A DNA stretch of 64,000 bases from Pseudomonas muyukensis. Its GTDB lineage: Bacteria; Pseudomonadota; Gammaproteobacteria; Pseudomonadales; Pseudomonadaceae. Location: NCBI RefSeq assembly GCF_019139535.1, contig NZ_CP077073.1, positions 68,501 to 132,500 of the forward strand, read 5' to 3'. A model generated the notes under the pieces. That model was not told the origin of the DNA and ran no database searches. It saw nothing but the letters and a program-made list of their open reading frames with translations. Positions 20,869 to 34,085 of this stretch are shown piece by piece. A program made the translations under genes and the position numbers. Every line of letters starts with the position of its first letter. Position 1 is the first letter of the stretch.

Positions 20869-22263
20869 CTAGGCTTCGCACGCCGAAGCGGCTGGGTTCA
20901 CCAGACGCTCGAGGGTCGCGCGGTCCAAAATTTTCGTATCCAGTTTGATATAGATGGCGGCTTCTTCTGCCACCACCACGGCGTCGGTCACACCCGGCAC
21001 GGCCAACAGACGCTCGGTCAGCCCGGCTTCCCGGACCGCTTCTGGCGCCAAAGGCATGCGCAGGCTGGTCACGTAGGGTGGCTCGTTCATGCGCAACGCA
21101 GTGAGCAACCACAGGACGCACAACACCGCACACCCCAGGAACACCATGCTCAAGCCACCGTGCTGGAACAACCAGCCACCGAGGATGCCTCCCAGCGCGG
21201 CGCCGAGGAACTGGCTGGTGGAATACACCCCCATTGCCGTTCCCTTGCCACCGGCAGGCGATACCTTGCTGACCAGCGAAGGCAAGGATGCCTCCAGCAG
21301 GTTGAATGCGGTAAAGAATACCACGGTGCCGATCACCAGTCCCTGCAAGTTGTCAGCCCACTGCCAGAAGAACACCTCCACCAGCAGCAGAACACTGACC
21401 GCGCCAAGCAACACGCGTTTCATCTTGCGCTTCTTCTCCCCGTAAATGATGAAGGGGATCATTGCAAAAAATGAAACCAACAGCGCGGTCAGGTACACCC
21501 ACCAGTGCTGCTCCTTGGGCAGCCCGCCGCGCTCGACGAAGGCCAGGGGCAGCGCGACGAAGCTGGCCATCAGGATGGCGTGCAGCACGAAAATGCTGAT
21601 GTCCAGGCGCAGAAGGTCCGGATTGCGCAGGGTCGGGCCAAGGGCTTGACGGGCAACACCAGACTCACGATGGGTCAGCACACTGTGCGAATTGGGCACG
21701 ACGAAGGCGATCAGGCCAATGCCGACCAGGGCAAGTCCTGCAGTGGCGAGGAACAATCCTGACAAACCAAAGGCGCGGGTCAGCAGTGGCCCGACCACCA
21801 TAGCCACGGCGAACGACAGGCCGATGCTCATGCCGATCATGGCCATGGCCTTGGTCCGGTGCTGCTCGCGGGTGAGGTCCGAGAGCAAGGCCATCACCGC
21901 CGCGGAGATCGCCCCGGCGCCCTGCAGGATGCGCCCGGCGATCACGCCCCAGATCGAGTCGGCCTGGGCCGCCAGCACACTGCCCAGGGCGAAGATCACC
22001 AGCCCCAGGTAGATCACCGGACGGCGGCCGATGCGGTCGGAAATCACCCCGAACGGGATCTGCAACACCGCCTGGGTCAGGCCATAGGCACCGATGGCCA
22101 GGCCGATCAGCGCGGGGGTGGCGCCGGCCAGGTCCATGCCGTAGGTGGCCAGCACCGGCAGCACCATGAACATGCCCAGCATACGAAAGGCAAAGACCAG
22201 GGCCAGGCCGCTCGCGGCGCGGGTTTCGCTGCCGCTCATGCGCTCGTTGTGGGTGTCGTGCAT
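20869..22263 (-). CDS. MFS transporter with C-terminal soluble domain (YajR-like)
   Basis: A 464-residue membrane protein. Twelve hydrophobic helices occupy residues 18-395; motif A is [16 protein letters not shown] between TM2 and TM3. The last about 65 residues (after [14 protein letters not shown]) form a soluble alpha/beta segment with [21 protein letters not shown], resembling the ferredoxin-like YAM domain of E. coli YajR. The substrate is unknown. A second in-frame ATG (Met9) is also possible as start. It is upstream of ssb by 9 bp and divergent from uvrA with a 129-bp intergenic region. Confidence 0.9.
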   Translation of the reverse strand: MHDTHNERMSGSETRAASGLALVFAFRMLGMFMVLPVLATYGMDLAGATPALIGLAIGAYGLTQAVLQIPFGVISDRIGRRPVIYLGLVIFALGSVLAAQADSIWGVIAGRILQGAGAISAAVMALLSDLTREQHRTKAMAMIGMSIGLSFAVAMVVGPLLTRAFGLSGLFLATAGLALVGIGLIAFVVPNSHSVLTHRESGVARQALGPTLRNPDLLRLDISIFVLHAILMASFVALPLAFVERGGLPKEQHWWVYLTALLVSFFAMIPFIIYGEKKRKMKRVLLGAVSVLLLVEVFFWQWADNLQGLVIGTVVFFTAFNLLEASLPSLVSKVSPAGGKGTAMGVYSTSQFLGAALGGILGGWLFQHGGLSMVFLGCAVLCVLWLLTALRMNEPPYVTSLRMPLAPEAVREAGLTERLLAVPGVTDAVVVAEEAAIYIKLDTKILDRATLERLVNPAASACEA

Positions 22264-22331
22264 GGATTAACCTCGTGTGAACCGGCGGCGATTCTATCAG
22301 TCCGACGCCTTGACGGCATATACGCGACGCT

Positions 22332-22361
22332 TTGCCGCGTAATGGCAGCGCGCCGTATACT
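22332..22361 (+). promoter_or_regulatory. Probable sigma70 promoter of uvrA
   Basis: TTGCCG (22332-22337) and TATACT (22356-22361) are separated by 18 bp and lie 31 bp before the uvrA start. I did not see a Pseudomonas LexA-type CTG-N10-CAG box in the 129-bp divergent region. Confidence 0.6.
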
Positions 22362-22392
22362 CCTTTGTTTATGCCCGCCGAGCGAGGCCGTA

Positions 22393-25227
<2,835 letters not shown>

Positions 25228-25253
25228 AGGCCATGGGGGCGCTTTGCGCCCCT

Positions 25254-25331
25254 ATCGCGACACAAGGCCGCTCCTACAGGCGAACGCATGAGGGTGCGCG
25301 ATCGCCTGTAGGAGCGGCCTTGTGTCGCGAT
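25254..25331. repeat. Long inverted repeat between uvrA and ftnA
   Basis: Two 30-bp arms (ATCGCGACACAAGGCCGCTC... and its complement) are perfect inverted copies around an 18-bp centre. The unit GTAGGAGCGGCCTTGTGTCG recurs at 61947-62305. It lies between the convergent 3' ends of uvrA and ftnA and would form a very stable hairpin in either transcript, probably serving as a transcript-end structure. Confidence 0.9.
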
Positions 25332-25354
25332 GGGCTGCAAGGCAGCCCCGCTGT

Positions 25355-25819
25355 TTACATCTGCGACTGCAGGTAGTTTTCCAGGCCGATGGCCTTGATC
25401 AGGCCCTGCTGCTTTTCCAGCCAGTAGGTGTGATCTTCTTCGGTATCGGCCAACTGCGCGCGCAGGATGTCGCGGCTGATGTAGTCCTTGTGCAGTTCGC
25501 ACAGCTCGATGCCCTTGCACAGCGCGGCGCGCACCTTGTACTCGAGCTTGAGGTCGGCCTCGATCATCTCAGGGACCGTGGTGCCGACTTCGAGATCGTC
25601 GGCACGCATGTCGGGGGTGCCTTCGAGCATGAGGATACGGCGCATCAGGGCATCGGCGTGCTGCGTCTCTTCTTCCATCTCGTGGTTGATACGTTCGTAG
25701 AGCTTGGTCAGGCCCCAGTCTTCGTACATGCGCGAGTGGATGAAATACTGATCGCGTGCTGCCAGTTCGCCCTTCAGCAACGTGACGAGGTAGTTGATTA
25801 CGTCCGGGTGACCTTGCAT
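25355..25819 (-). CDS. ftnA: Bacterial ferritin (FtnA, often called bacterioferritin)
   Basis: A 154-residue iron-storage protein forming 24-mer cages. The di-iron ferroxidase ligands of the family are in place: Glu18, Glu51, His54, Glu94, Glu127 and His130 by alignment to E. coli Bfr. Residue 52, the haem-binding Met in true bacterioferritins, is Thr here ([11 protein letters not shown]). That matches P. aeruginosa FtnA, a haem-free ferritin originally named BfrA. The start is ATG 25819 ([11 protein letters not shown]); the open frame upstream is unconserved. katA lies upstream on the same strand with a terminator between, an arrangement I recall in P. aeruginosa. Confidence 0.93.
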   Translation of the reverse strand: MQGHPDVINYLVTLLKGELAARDQYFIHSRMYEDWGLTKLYERINHEMEEETQHADALMRRILMLEGTPDMRADDLEVGTTVPEMIEADLKLEYKVRAALCKGIELCELHKDYISRDILRAQLADTEEDHTYWLEKQQGLIKAIGLENYLQSQM

Positions 25820-25940
25820 CGCCCTGCTTCTCCCTGTGAATGCGTCAATGACCACTAGTGTGAACCAGCTTTTGCCCGCGGTCACTGAAAAACGCGCAAT
25901 CGGATGCAAAAAATCGGTTAAACAGTAGTGATATTCATTG

Positions 25941-25966
25941 AAAAACCGCCCAAATGAGGGCGGTTC
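25941..25966 (-). terminator. Intrinsic terminator after katA
   Basis: On the minus strand ACCGCCC and GGGCGGT form a stem around TCATTT, followed by five T residues. It lies 16 bp past the katA stop. Confidence 0.9.
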
Positions 25967-25982
25967 TTCTTATCACTTCGAC

Positions 25983-27422
25983 TTAGGCGAGATTCACGCC
26001 CAGGGCCTTGGCGATGCCTTCCCCGTACGCCGGATCAGCCTTGAAGAAGTGCTGCAACTGGCGCTGCACCACATCCTCGCTGACCCCAACCAGGGTGCCG
26101 GCGATGTTGCTGATCAGCAGCGCCTTCTGCTCGGCGCTCATCAGGCGGAACAGCGCGCCTGCGTGGCTGTAGTAGTCGCTGTCTTCACGGTGATCGTAGC
26201 GATCCGCCACCCCACTGAGTGCCAGCGCTGGCTCGGCATGGCGTGGCGACTGCTTCGGCGCGTCGGCATAGCTGTTGGGCTCGTAGTTCGGCGCGCTGCC
26301 GTAGCTGCCCATCGCCATCGAACCGTCACGCTGGTAGCTGTTGACCGGGCTGCGCGCGGCGTTGACCGGCAAGTGCTGGTGGTTGGTGCCCACCCGGTAG
26401 CGGTGCGCATCGGCGTAGGCGAACACCCGGCCTTGCAGCATGCGGTCCGGCGACAGGCCAACACCCGGGACCATGTTGCTCGGGCCGAAGGTGGCCTGCT
26501 CGACCTCGGCGAAGTAGTTGAGCGGGTTGCGGTTGAGCTCCAGCACTCCCACTTCGATCAGTGGGTACTCCTTCTGCGACCAGGTCTTGGTCACGTCGAA
26601 GGGGTTTTCTGCCCGAGCAGCTGCTTCGGCTTCGCTCATCACCTGGATGCACACGGTCCAGCGCGGGAAGTCGCCACGCTCGATGGCTTCGAACAGGTCA
26701 CGCTGGGCGTAGTCCGGGTCAGTGCCAGCCAGGCGCGCGGCATCGGCCGGTGCCAGGTTCTTGATGCCCTGCTGGGTCTTGAAGTGCCACTTGACCCAGG
26801 TGCGCTCACCCTTGGCGTTGATCAGGCTGTAGGTGTGGCTGCCGAAACCGTGCATGTGGCGATAGCCGTCCGGGATGCCGCGGTCGGAGAACAGGATGGT
26901 GACCTGGTGCAGCGCTTCGGGTGAGTGCGACCAGAAGTCCCACATCATCTGGGCGTTCTTCAGGTTGCTCTGCGGGTGGCGCTTCTGGGTGTGAATGAAG
27001 TCGGGAAACTTCAGCGGGTCGCGGATGAAGAACACCGGGGTATTGTTGCCGACGATGTCCCAGTTGCCTTCCTCGGTGTAGAACTTCACCGCGAAGCCAC
27101 GTGGATCGCGCTCGGTATCGGCGGAGCCGCGCTCACCACCGACCGTGGAGAAACGCAGGAAGGTTTCGGTGCGCTTGCCAATGGCATCGAACAGCTTGGC
27201 GCTGGTGTAGCCGCTGATATCACGGGTGACGGTGAAGGTACCGTAGGCGCCCGAGCCCTTGGCGTGGACACGACGCTCAGGGATGTTCTCGCGGTTGAAG
27301 TGAGCCAGCTTCTCGATCAGGTGGAAGTCGTCGAGCAGCAGCGGGCCGCGCGGGCCAGCGGAACGGGAATTCTGGTTGTCAGCAACGGGGGCACCGCTGG
27401 CGGTGGTGAGAATCTTGCTCAT
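25983..27422 (-). CDS. katA: Catalase (monofunctional haem catalase, small-subunit clade)
   Basis: A 479-residue enzyme decomposing hydrogen peroxide. The active-site His is in [12 protein letters not shown] (about residue 54), the active-site Asn lies in the [10 protein letters not shown] stretch, and the haem-ligand Tyr is in [14 protein letters not shown] near residue 338. Length and absence of a C-terminal flavodoxin-like domain place it with clade 3 catalases. No signal peptide. It is monocistronic, between its own terminator and the rplQ terminator. The AT-rich 130 bp upstream should hold the promoter, but I saw no convincing OxyR site. Confidence 0.96.
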   Translation of the reverse strand: MSKILTTASGAPVADNQNSRSAGPRGPLLLDDFHLIEKLAHFNRENIPERRVHAKGSGAYGTFTVTRDISGYTSAKLFDAIGKRTETFLRFSTVGGERGSADTERDPRGFAVKFYTEEGNWDIVGNNTPVFFIRDPLKFPDFIHTQKRHPQSNLKNAQMMWDFWSHSPEALHQVTILFSDRGIPDGYRHMHGFGSHTYSLINAKGERTWVKWHFKTQQGIKNLAPADAARLAGTDPDYAQRDLFEAIERGDFPRWTVCIQVMSEAEAAARAENPFDVTKTWSQKEYPLIEVGVLELNRNPLNYFAEVEQATFGPSNMVPGVGLSPDRMLQGRVFAYADAHRYRVGTNHQHLPVNAARSPVNSYQRDGSMAMGSYGSAPNYEPNSYADAPKQSPRHAEPALALSGVADRYDHREDSDYYSHAGALFRLMSAEQKALLISNIAGTLVGVSEDVVQRQLQHFFKADPAYGEGIAKALGVNLA

Positions 27423-27548
27423 GGGCTCTCCTTATCGGGTCTTGAACGGCCGGCTAATCGGCTTGGAGAGAGTATTGACGAGCAGTGTTACAAGAACAAA
27501 TTCATTAAGTGACTTATATCAATAGAAAATAACAATTCATCAGCCAAC

Positions 27549-27573
27549 AAAAAACCGGGCCTAGGCCCGGTTT
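27549..27573 (-). terminator. Terminator of the alpha operon (after rplQ)
   Basis: On the minus strand CCGGGCC and GGCCCGG form a hairpin with a TA centre followed by six T residues, 20 bp past the rplQ stop. This closes the long ribosomal-protein cluster. Confidence 0.93.
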
Positions 27574-27593
27574 CTTGTAGCAGACAGAACGTC

Positions 27594-27980
27594 TTACTCG
27601 GCAGCTTCTACAGCACCGCCGACCGGACGATCAACCAGCTCGACGTACGCCATAGGCGCGTTGTCGCCAGCGCGGAAACCGCACTTCAGGATGCGCAGGT
27701 AGCCGCCCTGACGGGTGGCGTAACGCTTGCCCAGGTCGTTGAACAGTTTGCCAACGGCGGACTTCGAACGGGTACGGTCGAAGGCCAGACGACGGTTGGC
27801 TACGCTGTCTTCCTTGGCCAGGGTGATCAGCGGCTCGGCAACGCGGCGCAGTTCCTTGGCTTTCGGCAGGGTGGTTTTGATCAGCTCGTGCTCGATCAGC
27901 GACACTGCCATGTTCTGGAACATAGCCTTGCGGTGAGAGCTGGTACGGCTCAGGTGACGTCCACTTTTACGATGACGCAT
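27594..27980 (-). CDS. rplQ: 50S ribosomal protein L17
   Basis: A 128-residue protein starting [20 protein letters not shown], the invariant L17 N terminus; the [15 protein letters not shown] stretch follows. Bacterial L17 lies at the peptide-exit side of the large subunit. It is last in the alpha operon, 42 bp after rpoA, and precedes the operon terminator. Length is typical. Confidence 0.98.
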   Translation of the reverse strand: MRHRKSGRHLSRTSSHRKAMFQNMAVSLIEHELIKTTLPKAKELRRVAEPLITLAKEDSVANRRLAFDRTRSKSAVGKLFNDLGKRYATRQGGYLRILKCGFRAGDNAPMAYVELVDRPVGGAVEAAE

Positions 27981-28022
27981 GATTCATTCCTTACCAAACA
28001 CTACGTTCGGTGATTACGACGA

Positions 28023-29024
28023 TCAGGCAGTCGCCTTGTCGTCTTTCTTAAGACTTGCAGGCGGCCAGTTGTCGAGGCGCATGCCGAGAGACAGACCACG
28101 AGAGGCCAGGACGTCCTTGATTTCAGTCAGGGACTTCTTGCCCAGGTTAGGAGTCTTCAACAGCTCTACTTCGGTACGCTGAATCAGGTCGCCGATGTAG
28201 TAGATGTTCTCCGCCTTGAGGCAGTTGGCCGAACGTACAGTCAGTTCCAGGTCGTCAACCGGGCGCAGCAGGATCGGATCGATCTCGTCTTCCTGCTCGA
28301 CCACGACCGGCTCGCTGTCACCTTTGAGGTCGACGAACGCGGCCAGCTGCTGTTGCAGGATGGTCGCGGCGCGGCGGATAGCCTCTTCAGGATCCAGGGT
28401 GCCGTTGGTTTCCAGATCGATGACCAGCTTGTCCAGGTTGGTACGCTGTTCAACACGGGCGTTCTCGACCACGTAGGCGATACGACGCACCGGGCTGAAC
28501 GAAGCGTCCAGCTGGAGACGGCCAATGCTGCGGCTTTCGTCTTCGTCAGTCTGACGGGAGTCGGCCGGCTCGTAACCGCGACCACGAGCTACGGTGAGCT
28601 TCATGTTCAGGGCGCCGTTGGACGCCAGGTTCGCGATTACGTGATCGGGGTTGACGATCTCGACATCGTGATCCAGCTGAATATCGGCAGCGGTAACCAC
28701 CCCCGAACCCTTTTTCGACAAGGTCAGCGTAACTTCGTCACGACCGTGCAGCTTGATAGCCAGGCCTTTCAGGTTCAACAGGATTTCAATGACGTCTTCC
28801 TGTACACCTTCGATCGCGGAGTACTCATGGAGTACGCCATCGATCTCGGCCTCGACTACTGCACAGCCAGGCATGGAGGACAACAGGATGCGGCGCAGCG
28901 CGTTGCCCAGGGTATGGCCGAAGCCACGCTCGAGAGGCTCGAGCGTGATCTTGGCGCGGGTTGGACTGACAACCTGCACGTCGATGTGACGGGGTGTCAG
29001 AAACTCATTTACCGAAATCTGCAT
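28023..29024 (-). CDS. rpoA: RNA polymerase alpha subunit
   Basis: A 333-residue subunit that nucleates RNA polymerase assembly. The N-terminal domain includes [23 protein letters not shown] (dimer interface, about residues 32-54). The C-terminal domain, from about residue 250, includes [12 protein letters not shown] and [10 protein letters not shown], which bind UP elements and activators. UP-like A/T tracts are seen upstream of the tRNA-tufB promoter in this window. It sits between rpsD and rplQ in the alpha operon. Confidence 0.98.
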
Positions 29025-29046
29025 GGATGCACCTATTTTCTAGCCC

Positions 29047-29667
29047 TTACTTGGAGTAGAGCTCGACAATCAGGTTTTCGTTGATGTCGGCGGACAGGTC
29101 GCTGCGAGCAGGAACGTTCTTGAAAACGCCCGACTTTTTGGCAGCATCCACATCAACCCACTCAACGCGGCCACGCTGGGCGCACAGTTCAAGGGCTTGA
29201 ACAATGCGCAGCTGGTTCAGCGATTTCTCGCGAACTGCGACCACGTCACCCGGACGAACTTGGTAGGATGGAATGTTTACGGTCTTGCCGTTCACGCTGA
29301 TCGCTTTGTGCGAAACCAGCTGGCGGGACTCGGAACGGGTGGAACCGAAGCCCATACGGTAAACGACGTTGTCCAGACGGCACTCGAGCATCTGCAGCAG
29401 GTTCTCACCGGTGGCGCCTTTCTTCGAGGCAGCCGCTTGGTAGTAACCGCGGAATTGACGCTCCAGCACGCCGTAGATACGACGGACTTTTTGTTTCTCG
29501 CGCAGCTGGGTACCGTAGTCGGACTGACGGCCACGGCGCTGGCCGTGGATACCTGGGGCTGCTTCGATGTTGCACTTCGATTCCAGAGCGCGAACGCCGC
29601 TCTTCAGGAACAGGTCAGTGCCTTCACGGCGAGACAGTTTGCATTTTGGACCAATGTAACGTGCCAT
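29047..29667 (-). CDS. rpsD: 30S ribosomal protein S4
   Basis: A 206-residue primary 16S rRNA-binding protein ([21 protein letters not shown]). The S4 RNA-binding domain spans about residues 96-160 ([27 protein letters not shown]). In enteric bacteria S4 represses the alpha operon by binding its leader; the same arrangement exists here. One zinc-type Cys (Cys9) is retained but not the CxxC set of the C+ form, so this is the C- type. Confidence 0.98.
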   Translation of the reverse strand: MARYIGPKCKLSRREGTDLFLKSGVRALESKCNIEAAPGIHGQRRGRQSDYGTQLREKQKVRRIYGVLERQFRGYYQAAASKKGATGENLLQMLECRLDNVVYRMGFGSTRSESRQLVSHKAISVNGKTVNIPSYQVRPGDVVAVREKSLNQLRIVQALELCAQRGRVEWVDVDAAKKSGVFKNVPARSDLSADINENLIVELYSK

Positions 29668-29682
29668 TTATCTGTCTCCTGA

Positions 29683-30072
29683 TTACACGCGACGCTTCTT
29701 CGGCGGACGGCACCCGTTATGCGGGATTGGCGTCACGTCGGTGATGCTGGCGATCTTGTAGCCGCAGCTGTTCAGTGCACGAACGGCGGACTCACGACCT
29801 GGACCTGGACCCTTGACGTTGACGTCGAGGTTCTTCAGACCGTATTCCAGCGCAGCTTGACCAGCACGCTCAGCAGCGATCTGAGCTGCGAACGGGGTGG
29901 ATTTGCGCGAACCACGGAAACCCGAACCACCGGAAGTAGCCCAGGACAGTGCGTTGCCCTGACGGTCGGTGATGGTCACGATGGTGTTGTTGAAAGACGC
30001 ATGGATGTGGGCGATGCCATCAACCACTGTCTTTTTGACTTTTTTACGAGGACGAGCAGCAGGTTTTGCCAT
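29683..30072 (-). CDS. rpsK: 30S ribosomal protein S11
   Basis: A 129-residue platform protein of the small subunit. It contains [41 protein letters not shown] and the C-terminal [15 protein letters not shown] tail. It follows rpsM by 18 bp and precedes rpsD by 15 bp. Confidence 0.98.
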
Positions 30073-30090
30073 GTCTATATTCCTGGGCGA

Positions 30091-30447
30091 TTACTTGCGG
30101 ATCGGCTTACGCGGGCCCTTACGGGTGCGTGCGTTGGTCTTGGTGCGCTGACCGCGAACCGGCAGACCCTTACGATGACGCAGGCCGCGGTAGCAACCCA
30201 GGTCCATCAAGCGCTTGATCTTCATGTTGATGTCACGACGCAGGTCACCTTCGGTGGTGAACTTCGCGACTTCGCCACGCAGGGTTTCGATTTGCTCGTC
30301 GCTCAGATCCTTGATCTTTGCGGCTGGGTTGACACCAGCGTCTGCACAGATTTTCTGTGCAGTAGTGCGACCGACACCATAGATGTAGGTCAGCGAGATA
30401 ACAGTATGCTTGTTATCTGGAATGTTGACGCCTGCAATACGGGCCAT
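30091..30447 (-). CDS. rpsM: 30S ribosomal protein S13
   Basis: A 118-residue small-subunit head protein contacting P-site tRNA ([21 protein letters not shown]-terminal [18 protein letters not shown]). It is the first gene of the alpha operon, with its own promoter at 30507-30535 and a 60-nt leader. The ribosome site is a GGAGT just upstream of the ATG. Confidence 0.98.
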
Positions 30448-30500
30448 TCAGTGGGACTCCAATTGACAGCTACCTACGCCCCGGAAGCCAAGAAATAGGG
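30448..30500 (-). promoter_or_regulatory. Alpha-operon mRNA leader (possible S4-binding region)
   Basis: This is the 5' untranslated region between the promoter and rpsM. In enteric bacteria this leader forms a pseudoknot bound by S4 for autogenous control. A CCGGGGCG/TAGGTAGC segment and the GGAGTCCCACTG site just before the ATG are visible, but I could not confirm the pseudoknot by eye. Confidence 0.35.
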
Positions 30501-30506
30501 CGCGAG

Positions 30507-30535
30507 ATAATATCGCTGTAGAAACGAATAATCAA
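30507..30535 (-). promoter_or_regulatory. Sigma70 promoter of the alpha operon
   Basis: On the minus strand TTGATT (30530-30535) and TATTAT (30507-30512) are 17 bp apart. It lies directly after the hairpin that follows rpmJ, so rpsM-rpsK-rpsD-rpoA-rplQ has its own promoter besides read-through from the spc operon. Confidence 0.75.
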
Positions 30536-30559
30536 CCCAGCAGCACACTAGCTGCTGGG
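30536..30559 (-). terminator. Hairpin after rpmJ (end of spc operon)
   Basis: CCCAGCAG and CTGCTGGG form an 8-bp perfect stem around CACACTAG. The downstream tract on the minus strand is GTTGATTATT, only moderately T-rich, so termination may be partial. It overlaps the start of the alpha-operon promoter. Confidence 0.7.
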
Positions 30560-30578
30560 TTTGAAGCGCGGATCACAC

Positions 30579-30695
30579 TCAGCCTTGGCGCTGCTTGTGA
30601 CGCGGTTCCGCGCTGCAGATCACGCGCACGATACCTTCGCGACGAATGATCTTGCAGTTGCGGCACAGCTTTTTCACCGATGCACGAACTTTCAT
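30579..30695 (-). CDS. rpmJ: 50S ribosomal protein L36
   Basis: A 38-residue protein beginning [11 protein letters not shown] and ending [10 protein letters not shown]. It carries the zinc ribbon Cys set (CRNC, a later Cys and His), so it is the zinc-containing C+ type. It sits 30 bp after secY and is the last gene of the spc operon. Confidence 0.97.
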   Translation of the reverse strand: MKVRASVKKLCRNCKIIRREGIVRVICSAEPRHKQRQG

Positions 30696-30725
30696 TACCG
30701 ACTCCTCGAACCTTAAGGGGCTAGA

Positions 30726-32057
30726 TCAGCGCAGCAGACCGCTGCCGCCGTAGCCTTTCAGGTTGGCTTTCTTCATCAGGGATTCGTACTGGTGCGAAAC
30801 GAGGTGCGATTGTACTTGGGACATGAAGTCCATCACAACCACTACCACAATCAGCAACGAGGTCCCGCCAAGGTAGAACGGCACGTTTGCTGCCACCACC
30901 AGGAACTGGGGCAGAAGGCAGACGGCCATCATGTAAAGAGCACCGAACATGGTCAAACGGGTCAGAACGCCATCAATGTAGCGTGCCGACTGCTCACCAG
31001 GACGGATACCCGGAATAAAGGCACCGGACTTCTTCAGGTTTTCCGCTACGTCTTTCGGGTTGAACATCAGCGCTGTGTAGAAGAAGCAGAAGAAAATGAT
31101 CCCTGCACTAAACAGCAGAATGTTCAACGGCTGACCAGGAGCGATCGACTGCGAGATGTCCTGCAGCCAGCCCATACCTTCGGACTGACCGAACCAGGCA
31201 CCCAGCGAAGCCGGGAACAGCAAGATGCTGCTCGCGAAAATGGCCGGGATGACCCCCGCCATGTTCACTTTCAGCGGCAGGTGGCTGGTCTGCGCAGCGA
31301 AGACCTTGCGGCCCTGCTGACGCTTGGCGTAGTGAACGGCGATACGACGCTGACCACGCTCAATGAACACCACGAAGCCGATAATCGCTACTGCCAGCAA
31401 ACCGATAGCGACCAGGGCGAAGATGTTGATATCGCCTGTACGCGCAGACTCGAAAGACTGCCCGATTGCTCTCGGAAGACCGGCAACGATACCTGCGAAG
31501 ATCAACATCGAGATACCGTTGCCCACACCGCGCTCAGTGATCTGCTCGCCGAGCCACATCATGAACATCGCGCCCGCCACGAAGGTGGAGACGGCGACGA
31601 CATGGAAGCCGAGGCCTGCAGAAAACGCCACGCCCTGGTTGGCCAGGCCAATGGACATGCCAATGGCTTGAACCAGCGCCAGGATAACGGTGCCGTAGCG
31701 GGTGTACTGGCTGATCTTGCGACGGCCAGCTTCACCTTCCTTCTTCAACTGCTCCAGCTGCGGGCTGACAGCGGTCATGAGCTGCATGATGATCGATGCC
31801 GAGATGTACGGCATGATCCCCAGTGCAAAGATGCTCATGCGCTCCAGCGCGCCACCGGAAAACATGTTGAACAAGCTAAGAATGGTCCCCTCATTCTGCC
31901 GGAACAGATCCGCGAGACGGTCCGGGTTAATGCCTGGCACTGGGATGTGCGCGCCAATCCGATAGACGATGATCGCCATGAACAGAAAGCGCAGACGAGC
32001 CCAGAGTTCCGACATCCCGCCCTTACCGAGCGAAGAGAGAGCACCTTGCTTAGCCAT
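30726..32057 (-). CDS. secY: Protein translocase subunit SecY
   Basis: A 443-residue inner membrane channel with ten hydrophobic helices. Family marks are [25 protein letters not shown] (TM2 plug region) and [21 protein letters not shown] (TM4). It forms SecYEG with the secE gene found at 57473-57841. Its ATG abuts the rplO stop directly (TAAATG). The C-terminal [15 protein letters not shown] tail is typical. Confidence 0.98.
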   Translation of the reverse strand: MAKQGALSSLGKGGMSELWARLRFLFMAIIVYRIGAHIPVPGINPDRLADLFRQNEGTILSLFNMFSGGALERMSIFALGIMPYISASIIMQLMTAVSPQLEQLKKEGEAGRRKISQYTRYGTVILALVQAIGMSIGLANQGVAFSAGLGFHVVAVSTFVAGAMFMMWLGEQITERGVGNGISMLIFAGIVAGLPRAIGQSFESARTGDINIFALVAIGLLAVAIIGFVVFIERGQRRIAVHYAKRQQGRKVFAAQTSHLPLKVNMAGVIPAIFASSILLFPASLGAWFGQSEGMGWLQDISQSIAPGQPLNILLFSAGIIFFCFFYTALMFNPKDVAENLKKSGAFIPGIRPGEQSARYIDGVLTRLTMFGALYMMAVCLLPQFLVVAANVPFYLGGTSLLIVVVVVMDFMSQVQSHLVSHQYESLMKKANLKGYGGSGLLR

Positions 32058-32492
32058 TTATTCCTCGAACTTGCCGCCAGCTGCTTCGATAGCCGCACGT
32101 GCACCTTTGGTGACGGCGATACCCTTGAGGGTGACTGCGCGAGTGACTTCGCCCGACAGCATGATTTTCACACGCTGTACGTGCTGGCCGATCACGTTGG
32201 CGTCCTTCAGGGACTGAACGGTGATCAGATCGCCTTCCACCTTGGCCAGCTCGGACAGACGCACTTCGGCGCGGTCCATGGCTTTCAGGGAAACGAAGCC
32301 GAACTTCGGCAGGCGACGGTGCAGCGGCTGTTGACCGCCTTCGAAGCCTGGAGCGATGGAGCCACCGGAGCGGGAGGTCTGACCTTTGTGACCACGGCCA
32401 CCGGTCTTGCCCAGACCGCTACCGATACCACGGCCCGGACGGTGCTTCTCGCGACGGGAACCCGGCGCTGGACTCAGATCATTGAGTTTCAT
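32058..32492 (-). CDS. rplO: 50S ribosomal protein L15
   Basis: A 144-residue protein with the Gly-rich N-terminal extension ([22 protein letters not shown]) that threads into 23S rRNA. It follows rpmD by 3 bp and abuts secY. Length is typical. Confidence 0.98.
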   Translation of the reverse strand: MKLNDLSPAPGSRREKHRPGRGIGSGLGKTGGRGHKGQTSRSGGSIAPGFEGGQQPLHRRLPKFGFVSLKAMDRAEVRLSELAKVEGDLITVQSLKDANVIGQHVQRVKIMLSGEVTRAVTLKGIAVTKGARAAIEAAGGKFEE

Positions 32493-32495
32493 CGA

Positions 32496-32672
32496 TTAAC
32501 CCTCGACCTTCAGCATGTAGTAAGCCTTGTTGATCATCCCGCGGTTCTCGGGAGTATCCTGGACTTCTACAGTGTGACCGATGCGACGCAGACCCAGGCC
32601 TTTAACACACAGTTTGTGGTTAGGCAGGCGGCCGGCGGTGCTCTTGATCAGCGTTACTTTTACGGTTGCCAT
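32496..32672 (-). CDS. rpmD: 50S ribosomal protein L30
   Basis: A 58-residue protein starting [15 protein letters not shown], with [16 protein letters not shown] in the middle and ending MLKVEG. It is 2 bp after rpsE and 3 bp before rplO. Confidence 0.97.
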   Translation of the reverse strand: MATVKVTLIKSTAGRLPNHKLCVKGLGLRRIGHTVEVQDTPENRGMINKAYYMLKVEG

Positions 32673-32674
32673 GA

Positions 32675-33175
32675 TCAGATGATCTCCTCAACAGTCTTGC
32701 CGCGCTTGGCAGCAATGGACTCAGGGGATTGCATGGCTTTCAGACCCTTGAAGGTGGCGTGAACCACGTTCACCGGGTTGGTCGAGCCGTAGCACTTGGC
32801 CAGAACGTTCTGGACGCCAGCGACTTCCAGGACGGCACGCATGGCGCCACCGGCGATGATACCGGTACCTTCCGAGGCAGGCTGCATGTAGACCTTCGAG
32901 GCGCCGTGGGCGGCCTTGGTGGCGTACTGCAGGGTGGTGCCCTTCAGGTCGACCTGAATCATGTTGCGACGAGCAGCTTCCATGGCTTTCTGGATCGCGG
33001 CAGGTACTTCGCGCGATTTGCCACGGCCGAAACCAACGCGGCCCTTGCCATCACCCACCACGGTCAGCGCGGTGAAGGTGAAGATACGGCCGCCCTTGAC
33101 GGTCTTGGCTACGCGGTTAACTTGAACCAGCTTCTCGATGTAGCCTTCGTCGCGCTTTTGATCGTTATTTGCCAT
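32675..33175 (-). CDS. rpsE: 30S ribosomal protein S5
   Basis: A 166-residue protein important for decoding accuracy. The double-stranded RNA-binding domain ([22 protein letters not shown]) and the [16 protein letters not shown] loop are intact; this loop region is where spectinomycin-resistance changes occur, and none is obvious. Three bp follow rplR. Confidence 0.98.
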   Translation of the reverse strand: MANNDQKRDEGYIEKLVQVNRVAKTVKGGRIFTFTALTVVGDGKGRVGFGRGKSREVPAAIQKAMEAARRNMIQVDLKGTTLQYATKAAHGASKVYMQPASEGTGIIAGGAMRAVLEVAGVQNVLAKCYGSTNPVNVVHATFKGLKAMQSPESIAAKRGKTVEEII

Positions 33176-33178
33176 AAC

Positions 33179-33529
33179 TTAGAACTCCAGCCCGCCTTCA
33201 CGAGCAGCATCAGCCAGCGCCTTGACGCGGCCGTGGTACTTGAAGCCGGAACGGTCAAAGGCAACTTGAGATACACCGGCGGCTTTCGCGCGCTCAGCTA
33301 CCAGCTTGCCAACCTTAGTGGCCGCGTCGATGTTGCCGGTGGCGCCATCACGCAGTTCTTTGTCCAAGGTCGAGGCGCTTGCCAGAACCTTGCTGCCGTC
33401 GGCCGAAATGACCTGGGCATAGATGTGCTGCGAGGAGCGGAACACGCACAGACGCACGGCTTCGAGCTCGTGCATTTTCAGGCGTGCTTTGCGAGCGCGA
33501 CGCAGTCGAGTAACTTTTTTGTCGGTCAT
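33179..33529 (-). CDS. rplR: 50S ribosomal protein L18
   Basis: A 116-residue 5S rRNA-binding protein ([27 protein letters not shown]-terminal [24 protein letters not shown]). It lies between rplF and rpsE in the conserved spc order. Length is typical. Confidence 0.98.
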   Translation of the reverse strand: MTDKKVTRLRRARKARLKMHELEAVRLCVFRSSQHIYAQVISADGSKVLASASTLDKELRDGATGNIDAATKVGKLVAERAKAAGVSQVAFDRSGFKYHGRVKALADAAREGGLEF

Positions 33530-33539
33530 TTGCTAGGCC

Positions 33540-34073
33540 CTACTTCTTCTTGGCTTCTTTACGACGGACTACTTCGTCCGCGTAACGCACACCCTTGCCC
33601 TTGTAAGGCTCTGGCGGACGGAAACCGCGGACTTCAGCGGCCACCTGACCCACCAGCTGCTTGTCGATACCCTTGATCAGGATGTCGGTCTGGCTTGGGG
33701 TTTCAGCGGTGATACCGGCTGGCAGTTCGTAATCCACTGGGTGCGAGAAGCCCAGAGCCAGGTTCAGGACGGTGCCTTTAGCCTGAGCTTTGTAACCAAC
33801 ACCGACCAGCTGGAGCTTGCGCTCGAAGCCTTGGCTTACGCCGTGGACCATGTTGTTCACCAGGGCGCGGGTAGTACCGGCCATGGCGCGAGCTTGCTGG
33901 TCACCGTTGCGAGCGACGAAACGCAGCTCACCAGCTTCTTCGGTAACTTCAACAGACGAGTGAACGTTCAGTTCGAGAGTGCCCTTGGCACCCTTCACCG
34001 AAAGCTGTTGGCCGGCGAATTTGACTTCGACGCCTGCTGGCAGCTTAACGGGGTTCTTAGCGACGCGAGACAT
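33540..34073 (-). CDS. rplF: 50S ribosomal protein L6
   Basis: A 177-residue two-domain protein near the sarcin-ricin loop ([17 protein letters not shown]). The signature [12 protein letters not shown] is at about residues 152-163. It follows rpsH by 12 bp. Confidence 0.98.
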   Translation of the reverse strand: MSRVAKNPVKLPAGVEVKFAGQQLSVKGAKGTLELNVHSSVEVTEEAGELRFVARNGDQQARAMAGTTRALVNNMVHGVSQGFERKLQLVGVGYKAQAKGTVLNLALGFSHPVDYELPAGITAETPSQTDILIKGIDKQLVGQVAAEVRGFRPPEPYKGKGVRYADEVVRRKEAKKK

Positions 34074-34085
34074 GCCTATCTCCCC

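Noticed and set aside
27423-27548. OxyR or Fur box in the AT-rich region upstream of katA.
   Set aside because: Only short AT-rich partial matches; no clear four-element OxyR motif or 19-bp Fur palindrome.
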